Positions 1-11,000 of a stretch of 64,000 nt of DNA are shown here, in pieces (positions within the stretch are counted from its first letter, which is position 1; each line of letters starts with the position of its first letter). The notes under the pieces were generated by a model. That model was not told the DNA's origin. It ran no database searches and was given only the letters and a program-made list of their open reading frames with translations. Made by a program: the position numbers and the translations under genes. Origin of the DNA: Nereocystis luetkeana (lineage: Eukaryota; Sar; Phaeophyceae; Laminariales; Laminariaceae); NCBI GenBank assembly GCA_031213475.1, contig JARUPZ010000026.1, positions 3,366,823-3,430,822 on the forward strand. Direction: 5' to 3'.

Positions 1-296
1 GTACTGAATTCGCTGCTGTTGGAAGGCGTGTGCTCCAATCTCGTCCGACGCTGTAGATTCCACACCAACTAACGGCTCTCTTCTCAACCGGAGTTTAAGA
101 TGGACAATCCTGCGCGGCCCGAGGTACGTATGGCGCGAAACATGAATTGAAACACAACCTGTATCCCAGCGATAGGGCATGCCTTTAACCCTTTATGGGT
201 GGTTTTTCAGTGCCCTCAAGGATCCCATTCAGCCAGAAACGTGTTTGCCAAAATGTAGTGCCCCTATCTTGGCACACCTCGCAGGTTAAGAGTAAA

Positions 297-395
297 CCCT
301 TTTTAGTACTGCTGTCCCGTTTTGGGGATAAAGTACTGTACTTACAACTTGAGTGGTTTGTCCCCAAAACGGGACTTCTGTTTGCCCTGAAATGG
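297..395. repeat. Family C palindromic MITE, diverged copy
   Basis: The stretch starts CCCTTTTTAGTACTGCTGTC, has the core GTCCCGTTTTGGGG and its reverse TCCCCAAAACGGGAC, and so folds into a hairpin. It matches the other family C copies (for example 57,469-57,558). The right end has decayed. Family C elements sit between TTAA sequences, as piggyBac-type elements do. Confidence 0.75.
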
Positions 396-885
396 TTACG
401 CCCTTTTTTGGTGCTCTGTACCGAAACATAAAATTTGACTCTAATTCCAAGTGTTTTATTCCTAAACCGAGAGTGAGTGCGGTTTTTACGGGGTTGACGA
501 GGCGTGTTACTTTTTCACCGTATGCTCGCGTTCGTGATGACTCGTCATCGCCCGATCTGATGGGGTCCGTGGTCGCAAGACAGACCCATCAGTCCAGGAG
601 AGAATATATTATAACAGTAAAATGTTTGAGAAAAAGTGTTTCTGCGAATGTTCTTTTCTCCCGCAAAAAAAAGTGATTTCCATTCCCATCGTGATATTAG
701 TGTGTTTATCGAGAAAGGCAAACCTAATCCTGCAGGCGGCGCCTCTGAAACTGATCAGGCAAGTGGGATGGATGTGCACCAAACCAAAGAAAGAGCTAAA
801 CTCAAAAAAACAGCGTACGAGTAGCAACGGCAGAGCCCAGCAACGGTGGCGGCGCCAGAGTTGATCGCAGTGCCGTCGCCGCTAC

Positions 886-1011
886 CCACGGTCGCAAGAA
901 GCTAGTGGCAACTTCGTATCGGCAGCTGGTGGCGGCATCCGTTTGAGCAACATAAATAAACGGCATCATCAGCCCTAGAACCAGCAGCAGCAATAACTTC
1001 CATGTTTGCAT
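886..1011 (-). CDS. Candidate first exon of a secreted or membrane protein
   Basis: Reading the minus strand from the ATG at 1,011-1,009 gives MQTWKLLLLLVLGLMMPF, a textbook signal peptide or signal anchor (one Lys, then a hydrophobic run of about 17 residues), followed by a possible cleavage site near TDAAT. A GT donor follows codon 42 (GTAGCG, reading leftwards from 885) and leaves phase 0. No further exon was found to the left, so the gene would continue beyond the window or be false. The frame also stays open to about 802. If real, it is divergent from the oxidoreductase start at 1,540, with about 530 bp between them. The leucine run partly comes from a CTG/CAG-rich stretch, which lowers confidence. 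Confidence 0.25.
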
Positions 1012-1035
1012 TTTACGATTTTGGGACCGACTATT

Positions 1036-1205
1036 ATTTTCGTCGTGTGCTGCTGCTGCTGCTGCTGCGCTCGGCCTGTACTCGCCATCACGCCGGCACG
1101 CTCCGCTCCGAGCCCGCCCGACGCCCGGCATAGAGACCGTGGCGACGCGCCGCTGCCGCCGCCGCTGCCGCCGCCGCCGCTGCTGCTGCTGCCGCTGCTG
1201 CGACC
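1036..1205. repeat. CTG/GCC trinucleotide-rich tract
   Basis: Runs of CTG and GCC triplets (1,050-1,068 and 1,140-1,205) give long poly-Ala, poly-Gln, poly-Arg or poly-Cys readings in all frames. It lies in the putative divergent promoter region upstream of 1,540. No gene is called here. Confidence 0.8.
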
Positions 1206-1539
1206 GCAGTGTGGTGGAGTTGAAATGCTCCACGAGCTGTCATGCTGTCGCGCCCTACAAGCAAGGCGGTACGAGCACGAGTACGACGAGTACTCGTAGT
1301 CCTTTCGGAATGACGCATCGAAGCTTTCATTCAGTAAACATCTTGCGCATAGGAAAACGCGGAAAAGGGGCCAGGGGATGAAGGGAAAAGAACGTTCGAT
1401 ACGATATATCGATATCCAACACCATATACATAACGCCTGCATAACAAACTGCGCTCATTCTCTTTGACCTCTTCGTTTTTTTTTTTTAAATCGGTCGTGC
1501 CGCCTATAACGACAAGCAGCACGAGGCCGTGACAGCGCG

Positions 1540-1741
1540 ATGAAGGCCGCCTTCGCAACCGCCTGTGGTGGTGGTGGCGGCGGCGGTGCCGGCAGGACCT
1601 TGACCTCCACCTTGACGAAGCGGGGCCTCGTCCCGTCCTGGCAACGGAGGCGTTTTGGTGGTTCGAGGCTGCGTGTGCTGGGGGACGGCGGAGGGTGCGA
1701 CAGCGAGGAAGAGTGCGAGATCGTTTACGACGACGAAGAAG
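1540..1741 (+). CDS. Candidate exon 1 of pKIWI502-like gene (targeting peptide)
   Basis: The ATG at 1,540 opens MKAAFATACGGGGGGGAG, then a Ser/Thr/Arg-rich stretch with few acids (TLTSTLTKRGLVPSWQRRR), which fits an organelle transit peptide. An acidic stretch (SEEECEIVYDDEE) follows. The donor at 1,742 (GTGTGG) leaves phase 1, which matches the phase needed by the exon at 3,568. An alternative donor after RRRF (GTGGTT) also leaves phase 1. Without the donor the frame stops at 1,755. The choice rests on phase and composition only. Confidence 0.4.
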
Positions 1742-4700
1742 GTGTGGCCGTGTGATGTGTGATGTGTGATGTGTGATGTGTGATGACGTGTGATGTGTGA
1801 TGTGTGATGCTGCGACCGAACGCGGTGTTTTGGTGCTGTACGTAGGAGGGGCCACAACAGCGGTGCGTGCTCCTTTTAACCCTTTAAGGGCGGCATCCCC
1901 GTCGTATTGGGGAGACTAGCTGCTTACACTTTGAGTGGCTTGTCCCCACGGCGGAGCTGCCGTACTCAACATGGTTGAGACCCCCCCCGTGACAAGCTGT
2001 TACGGGTTTGCCATAGCAAATAGGATCAAATAGTTTTCGTAGAAATAGGGAGATATGTGGGTTTTTGTGTGTACCCTATTACGGGGGGGGCATAGGTAAC
2101 AGGACCAAATATTGTTAGTGAAAATGGTTAAACATATACCGGTAGGTTTTTATGTGTACCATAGGTCCTGTTAACTATGGCCCCCGTAAATAGGTCCTAC
2201 CAGGGTATTTAATATGGCCCCCCGTCATGGTAGATAGACATGGTCTTATCTCTGGTATGACCTCGTCTTTTACTACCGGAAAACTGACCCCACATACGTG
2301 GTACGTGGTTCCAAGTTTTTGTTTTTTTTCTCTAGTGAAAAGCCGATATTCCCTGGTCTCATATCTACGATGGCCTTAAACCGGATGGTCTTAATTAACA
2401 TGGGTACACGACTGCACGCATACATTGGAGGTTGTGTTGCCCTAGAGGGGCGTATTTGCAGACACCGGACAGATCATCGATCCCCACAGTTCATGACCTA
2501 GATACCTCAGGGCAAATGGGTTCATGATCTGTACCGGTCTAGCTCATGTTGCCGAGCGCAAGCCGTACGTAGCGCAATCCGCGTGATCTATGCGTATAGC
2601 ACATGTTTTCTGGATCGGTTCAGTACGATACAAACCCTGCACAGCGTCTCGTAGCGGGAGGGAGCTGAGGGTCTAAATGATCTATCTGATCTGTCTGTAG
2701 AGGATACCAGGCATTCCCGACAAGTGGTGTATTGCCCAAAGTGGGAGATTGGAAAGGGTATATACGTGATGGTTGTGTGCTGGAGACAGGTTTATGTGTA
2801 TCAGGTGCTGGTTCTACTGGTTATGTGATGGGAGATTCGATATAAATGAGCGGTAATGTAAATCCGGGCATGGTGATGGGCGACTACACGTTTTGTACAG
2901 GGAAACGACATTGTCTTCGTTGTTAGTGTTTTTTTTGTCCTCCCTCTTGACATCCTGATTGCAGCGCTGAATTCCTGGTTAGTGTTGTAAACGAAGACCT
3001 ACGGCAGTAGTGTGGTGTGTTGGGCCCGGATGTTGCCGAGCTGGGGCGTTGACGCTCTCCATTTTTCGCCACGAGGAATGCCTGATACCATGCACCGCAT
3101 AGACTTGGCGACGTCGGTACAGGTGGGGAGGCAGACATGCAGGCAAGCAGGCGAATGAAACGCGCGAGCGAGTCGCACCCCATCACTCCAGGGAGCAAGC
3201 GCTACCCACGCTTCTTCTGACACCGGTTGTGCTTCTCCGCACGAACCCCCCCGTCAGTTCCGTTCGCTCTCACTACTACTAGGTGTAGCTGTCGCTGCTG
3301 CTCATCCGCTCCCCAAGTGCCGCCGCCTGTCTCCGCCCGTCACTTTTCCCCCTGCTCTTTTTATAATTGTTGCCGTTTTTTTTGTTGGTTTGCGAGAGCA
3401 CACAACGATCAGCCGTCAACACAAGAGTCAACAGACGGATGGTTTGTTTTCGGCTTCGCTCGCGATGCAAACATCACCTGGTTCCTGGTACACAAACATA
3501 TGTAGAAAGCAGTAACTCCCCGTTCTGTGTCCGCTTCTTTTTTTTTGTACCCTCCCGCCCGTTTCAGATCTGGCGGCGCCAGCAACTACGGCAACCGCAA
3601 CAGCGACAGCAGACGCGGCGGCGGATGACACAGCCGCGACCACATCCGCCACCGCCACCACCACCACCACCACCACGACAGAGGAGGGAGGCGAGGAAGG
3701 GGGGGGCGCCGGGCGAGAAAGGGCGGGGTTGGACCACCGCGAGAAGGTGCTCGACGATGGGTTCCAGAAGCAGGACATGCTCAAGTGGAGGGACGCGGAG
3801 GTCTTGGAGAACAGCGCTGCTTCTGCGGACGAACGTGAGCGAGAGGGGGGGGGTGGCGGGGGGGGGGGGGGCGTTTGTGAGGGAAGAGTTTTCCATGCTC
3901 TTGAGGCCTCTCGCCTGAGGGGGTCCGTGCTGTCAGTACGTCAAAACTGACCTGAGGTGATGAACAGTCTTATGGCCTACAGTAGTTGTATTATCGTCCT
4001 GTCCCGATATATAAGGTCCCTTTGCATGCAATATTTTGGGACAAACGGTCCTCAAAGTTTTCCCACAAATGGTCCTTGAATTTTGGGACAGACGGTTCTC
4101 AAGTTTTTGTGGGACAAACGGTCCTCATTTTTTTTGGACAAACGGTTCTCAATTTTTTGGACAAACGGTCCTCACGTTTTGGGACAATACGGTAGGTGCT
4201 ACCGAGAAGTACATATTGTGCCACGCGCATGGGATAGGGCATGCCTTGTCGGGCGACAAGGCATGCCAGAAGCGGTACATAGTTTCCCCAGCTGAGGAGC
4301 CCCAACGTGTCAGCAAGAAAGATTGCCTCATAAGGAAAAGAAAAAAAAAAAAAAGGTGCTACCGCTATGTCGTGGCACGCTGACGTTGCGTTCACGCTTT
4401 TTGCCGCTACGAGGCGGACTCCTTCGTAGTTCCAGCTGCCGTGGAGACCGTTTCTTTAAGTTTGTGCAGGACTGCAGCCCTTTTTCAGCGCTCGCTTTCT
4501 CTTAGGACGAGCGGTAGTGAGAGGATGCCACGGAGTGAAGCCGAACGTTACATTTTCGGGAGGGCTCTCGGCCGGACTTGTCTCTTGACGAAAACTCCAT
4601 GGTTGATGTTCGGTATTGGCAGCATTCCCGTTCTGGCACGAAAAATAAAAATTGAGGGCTGGAAAACGAATCGCACCACTATGTGCGAACTTGACCCTTT

Positions 4701-5004
4701 TAGAACCGCAGTCCCGTTCTGGGGACGAACCAGTCAAATTTTCAAGTAGTTTGTCCCCCAAAACGGGACTGCGGTTCTAAAGGGGTTAAGACACCTTCTT
4801 TAGGGTATATAGATGCCTCGTATTGATGTATAACTAAGTAATCATTGTTGGATGCCAAGCGCAATAGTAATCACTGTATTACGAAGTGTTGGTCGTACGA
4901 TACTCATTCCGACAATCGATGTACAGCATTATCATTGTTCCGAAGCGCACGGACAGTCGATGTACAGAGAGAGTGTAATAATTATTGTCGAAGCGTTTGT
5001 GGTA

Positions 5005-5047
<43 letters not shown>

Positions 5048-8000
5048 CTCACATTAACTCACAATACAATGCAGTCCGTGGTCGCAGGACAGGCTCCAAT
5101 AACTCTGGAGTGGGAGAAATACCTCAAGTAAAACAGAGGCAAAAACAAAAAACAAGCATACGCACTCCACCACTGCGGACACTAGGGAAGCATAAAGGAG
5201 ACTATTAATAGCAGACAAAAACCGAAAAAAGAAGATGAAGCGAAGCAAAAAAACAAAACAAAACAAAACTAAAACAGAAGCAGATAGCAAAACGCAAAAA
5301 AAAGGCAAAACGGACCATACTAACAAAGACACAAAGAGGTACAAACGGGAATGAAAGAAAAATGAAAAACAAGAAGGGACAAAAAAGCGATAATCACGGG
5401 CGGGGGGGAAATAAAATACGAAAGGTAGGCACTGGAGTATACAGACACGCAAAGTTGCCCAGATGGCACCACGCTAGTTACTTGGGTCCCAAAGAAGGGA
5501 GTGCATCATGACGATGATGGCCATAACCAGGCTTCAGTCTGTTGGGCAGACCGCCCCCCCCCCCCTCCCCCCCCCATTCCCCCTCGTCCCCCTTTCGCCC
5601 CCCCCCTCTTCCCTGCCATTCTGCGCACTCGCGTTGGCGTCAACGGCTGTGGTCGTTGTTGCAGCTATTCTATGCCGTTCTGCCGATGCCTCCTTCTCAT
5701 CTGTATGCCATTTCCGCATGAAGGCCTCCGCCCCTTCCTCGACCCGTCGGAACCATCTGCCGGCTTTCTGTGCTGCCTCGCGCCACCCTTCGAGCTTGAT
5801 GCCGAACTCCTTGAGGTCCTCCTCAAGGTACCTCGTCCAGTCCCACTCCTGTCCTCCCGAGTAACCCTTACCCCCAACCATCTCCCCAAACATCACCCTC
5901 TTCGGCAGACGCTCCTCTCCCATGCGTGTCACAAAGCCCGCAAACAAGAGCCTACGTCTGCGTACCGTCGTCTCAACGCTTTCAGATTTTGTCCTGAGAA
6001 GCGCGCTAGCATAGGACAGAATGTGGTCTTCGCGCTTTCGTTTTCGCCAGCCGATGCATCGGAGGAGCATCTTGTGGTGGACCTCCCGTAGCCTACCGTA
6101 ATCAGTCTTGCTCGGTCTCCAAGTAACGCAGCCGTAGAGCAACGTTTCGATCACCTCGGCTCTCAGCATTCGCACCTTCAGGCGTAGGCGCACACCCGGG
6201 TGGTCATAAATTTCCATCTTATACCGTCCGAAGCATGCCCATGCCCTCTGGAGTCGACGCGTTACCTCGACACTTCTGCCCGTCCAATCTGCGCTGATAG
6301 CCCCGCCCAGATACACAAACTCGGTCGTTTGTTTGTACACTTGGCCGGCGGCGGTGACGGTGAACGGCACGTTCCCCCATCTTTCGTTTGCAGACACATT
6401 ATCTCCGTCTTGGCCTCCGAGACCGTCAGGCCAAAAGCGGCACATGCAGACACGATCACCGTCATCATCCTCTCCAGGCCGTTGGGTGACCTCGATACTA
6501 TGCCTGCATCGTCAGCATAGAGCATAGCCCACAGTGTCTGGGCCTTTTTATCATTCCCCTGTCCGTCGGCGTGCCCGACCCGTGCCCTCCCCCTCTTCTT
6601 TTTCTTCTTCTCCTGCTTTTGTTGGAGTTGCACCAAGCTGTCCGTGATGGCTTTATCATCAGCGAAACGTTCCTCCGCCACACGCAGCACCGCTGTAAAA
6701 AACATGTTGAACAACAATGGCGCGAGCACACATCCTTGCCGTAGGCCCTGTTTCACGTCGAACATATCTGAGCACTCGCCGTCATCCAGCCGCACGCATG
6801 CTCGCATGCCGTCGTGGAATTTGGCGGGTAACGTATGTATGATACTCGGGCCGACGATCGATACATAACAATAATCACGAAGCGTTTTACAGTCGTGTGA
6901 TGCCCATGCCGACAATCGCTATTATGTCGTGCTGTGCGTCGTCGCCTGCTGTCGGCTGCCGACGCTAGCGGCCGGCCTGCTTGAGTTTTGTCGCACCGAC
7001 CGCCTGGTACGAACCGTAAGAGCTAGCAAGTAAACACCGACCCTGAATCCTGAAACGCTAGGTATATTCATGTCCACGATGTCTGTATCGAAAAGCCATA
7101 AGCACAGATGGTATTCCAACGATATGGCACGCCTCACTGGGTACAGGGACCGCTTTGGTCTTCACATTAATGTATACGCGGCACTTAATTTCCGTCCAGC
7201 GTGGTACTTCCTCAGTGCCCTCAAGGAACCCCGTCAGTCAGAAATGTGTTTTGCCTTGCAAGAAAGAAAAAAAAAAGTGCTACCCTTAATCGCAGTACGC
7301 GTCCTTTCGCCTTGGTCAGGGTCTCGCCTCCTTACGCTAGGTCTCGTGGGGGGCGACGGGCTGGAGTACGAGTTTTCGAGGGCTGCCTGGCTAGACAAGT
7401 GAGTCGCGACAAGGATGGGAACCGCCACGTCGCCAGTGGAAAACACGCTTAGTATGCATAGGAGCAGCGAAGGGTACACACCGCTGACAGATGATGTATT
7501 TGATCGTTTACTTCCTCACCTGCGTTTGTGAGAGGTTTTGCGCAAGATCTGCGTTGGTGCAGATCCAACCCAGGAAAAAAGATGCCCCTAAGTAGACCAT
7601 GTAGGATATACGGCTCCCGCCCGGCAACGTGAGCTACAGATCACACGTATCATATAGATCATACAGACCATACAGATCATACAGATCAGGAATGTATCTA
7701 TCTGCCCTGAAAAATCTAGACCAGGATGCGGTGCGCACCGATCGTCCGCCCCGAGGAGTGGAAAGGGGGAATGTGATGACGGTACTGTACTGGCACAAGC
7801 CAGATAACAGGTGCCGCCAACGCCACGGTGAGCGCTGCCCCACCGCGATCTCTACGTACGCACGTATTCACGTATTGCTACGTACGTAGAATACCTTGTT
7901 TTCTTTTTGGTTTCGTCATCATTTTTTTGTTTTTCAGTTTCCAGCTCAACGTTTCACCCTCGATGGCTTCCTGGACGCTCAAGACGCGATAATTTCGCCA

Positions 8001-11000
8001 GCCGCTAACCAGCAGCTGGCTTGAAACATGCCAGGTTTCCAGCGGGTAATGCACGAGCTGGTTGGAGTTATCATACGGAAAGTCTCCCCCCCACGAGCAC
8101 GAGTGCCGGCAGCAGCATCCACTAGAGTGAGACATAGTTGGCATCATACTGACCAACATACTGCTGAAGAGGGTGACCATGGCCGTGCTTTTAAATAGTT
8201 AAGGCGCCGCGGTTTGCGCTAGTGGCGGAAACGTGTTCCGACCGACCATGGGGTCAGTGACACGTGGGCGTTTCCATAGGAATAATCGTTTTTTGCCCCC
8301 TTATTTTCTGAACAGTCCCGTTCCAGGTATTCCAAGGCTTGTCTGCACAATTTTTCGCGCAAAAAGTCGAATATCTGATCTGAGTGTGTTCCATCTTGCG
8401 CAAAAGGCATCGCCAAAAAATCGACCCTATACTGAAACCAAGCAATTACAGAGGCAATTCAGAACGTTTTTTGTCGCTCTTTTTCCGCCCTAAAGCCCAT
8501 TTTTTCACACCGTGTTCTAGAGATGGGCCCTGAAACTTTGCACACGTGTTCTGTATCCCCTTCCCGAGGACGGAATCGCTTTTTTTGGGTTGTTTTGTTC
8601 TCTGCCGAAAAAAGACTTTTGTGCTAAGGTGGTCCAAAATTGCCAAAGAAAAACACAAAAGAAAGAAAATCAGGCGAACAGTCAAAACCAAAAACCGTCA
8701 GCTGAGTTGTTCGTAAGGACTCATATTAGTAGAAGACGTGAGCAAAATTTCACGGCCTGACTCAAAAAAATAAAGTTGATGCGCGCTTTGGCCGGGGAAC
8801 CCATTTCGACTCAGCCTGTGCATGTATACACTCCCCCCCGGGGACGTGCTGGGGGACTGGCGCAAGAACCACCCACCGCAGCTGAAGGCATGCTCAATTT
8901 ACGGCTGAAGAAGCATAAGGCGTTCTACGACTGAGATTCACCCAAATTTTTATGAGGCTCCTCACTTCAAGAGCTCCATACCTCGCCCGAAAACCGACTT
9001 TAGCCAAAACAAAATTGCATCCCGCAGAATAATCCCATGGCCGAAGTATACAAAAAATGCCATTTTTCGAACAGAATTGGCATTCCGACGAGTTCGGGTT
9101 AAGGGACCCAGTCATTCATAATTATTTTGGCGGAAATGGACTACCTTTATCGCAGAACGCGTCGCGTATAACATGCACATACCATATAATATACCGGCCG
9201 TTCTACAGTAGGTTCACATACGTACCAAGTGTACAATCTCGCCTCCACCGTCGTTTCCCGTCATCGTCGACGACGTGCGGGCAAAAAGACAACGACCAGC
9301 TTGCGAAGAGCTAGCGACCGGGAGGGAGGGCGGCCGAACGATCAGCGGTTTGACATGTGCTGCTTTGTTCATACGCGTCATCAGCTACGTACGGTAGGGT
9401 TTTCTGTAGTTTTTTCGTTCAGAAAGGGCCGGACACACTTCGCGGCGTTAGGATCTGGGCTTCGGTAACCGTGGGTGTTTTTTTTTTCACGTAAACAGAA
9501 GGTCCTGTGCAGTAAGGGCAAGCCGTAGTGTTGAACGAGGGAACAACAATGCCGGAGGAGAACGGCGATGGATGTTTCGCAGCCGAACGCATTAACAGCA
9601 AGACGACGCGAAACCTGCTTTCTGCCGATATTATAACTTTTTTTTGTGAGCCACGTACAGCAAAGGTCTACACACGTAGGTATAAAGTCGCTGCGCAGCA
9701 AACGCAAGTGCTTGCTTGCTTGCTTCGGGACCCATTCGATCTTTGTAGCGGTAAAACAATGGGTGAAATAGTGCGGGTCTTGGTAACCCATTTGGGACAC
9801 CAATTTGGTACAACATCGTCCCCCGATCAAGCAGTGGCCGTTTGCTGTAACCGTCATATATATATTTTTACCGTTGATGTTCCCCCTATGAAGTTCCTGA
9901 GAGGGTTGAGCGGCCTCAGTCACGGCGTGTTCGCAACAGCCCGTACTGCTGTCGGCAGTGCCTTCCGTATAGTACCACACAACGACGCGGCTCGAGAACA
10001 CTGCTTGCTCCGGCAAGAGCGTGTCTCCCCCTCCCGCCTTTGCTCGCCCTTCTCCACGCACCATGCCTCAGCCCCAACATCGTGGGGATACGTACCATGT
10101 TCGTTTTACAGTATTTCACAAACTCGGCCAGATAGATCATGATCTAGATTATCTACAGATATATCATCTACAGATATATCATCTACAAATAGATCATCTA
10201 CAGATAGATAATCTGCAGATATAACACCTACAGATTTATCATCTGCAGATATATCATCTACAGATATATCATATACAGATAGATCCATCTATAGATATAT
10301 CATCTACAGATAGATCATCTGCAGATAGATGATCTACAGATATATCATCTACAGATATATCATCTACAGATAGATCATCTACAGATAAATCATTCACAGA
10401 TATATCATCTACTATATACCCTGCCGGTTGTGCGATGCTGCGCAGGATCTGCCTTATAGGGCAGATCCAACCCACGAAAAATATGCTGCATCAGATGTTG
10501 CAGGATATACGGTTCCCACCCGGCAACATGAGCTATTGTAGATCATACAGATCATACAGATTATGCAGATAATGCAGATCGCACAGATCATACAGACCAG
10601 GTATATATCCATCTACCTTGGACAATCTAGTCCATGAAGTAGGAATCTATGATTTGTCCGAGGGGTGCAGTGCTATTCGTTGCATACCCTTGCGTGGGCC
10701 GTGCGATTGATTCTACATGGGGTTGCACTTTCCATTTTTGTTTCTTTAAAGTAACTTTTTTTTCTTTCGGGTGAGGATATGTGTAATACAGCTAGCTCCT
10801 GAATCGCTTCCACCGACAACAACTTTTTGGACTGCACTGCCATATTGGGGACAAAGCGCTTGGAATTAGAGTGATATTTAGGCTGCTGTACAGCGCAGTA
10901 CCATTTGTGTCAAGCAAGCAAGGGGCCTCAGAAGCATCCGGTGCACCCCAACCAAACACACGCGTCTTTCATCGGAGTTCAACAATAAAATGCGCAACCG

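Noticed and set aside
100-123. Short exon MDNPARPE with donor GTACGT
   Set aside because: Its exit phase (0) does not fit exon 2 at 3,568 (needs 1), and nothing supports it as a separate gene.
5501-6091. Plus-strand frame of 196 codons
   Set aside because: It is the antisense shadow of the LINE coding region.
9828-9920. IYIFTVDVPP on the + strand as the missing FAD-domain strand of the oxidoreductase
   Set aside because: Only a short similarity (TVDV), and no donor gives the phase 2 exit needed by the exon at 11,850.
10131-10415. CRISPR-like array
   Set aside because: The 15 bp units are contiguous with no unique spacers. The genome is eukaryotic.
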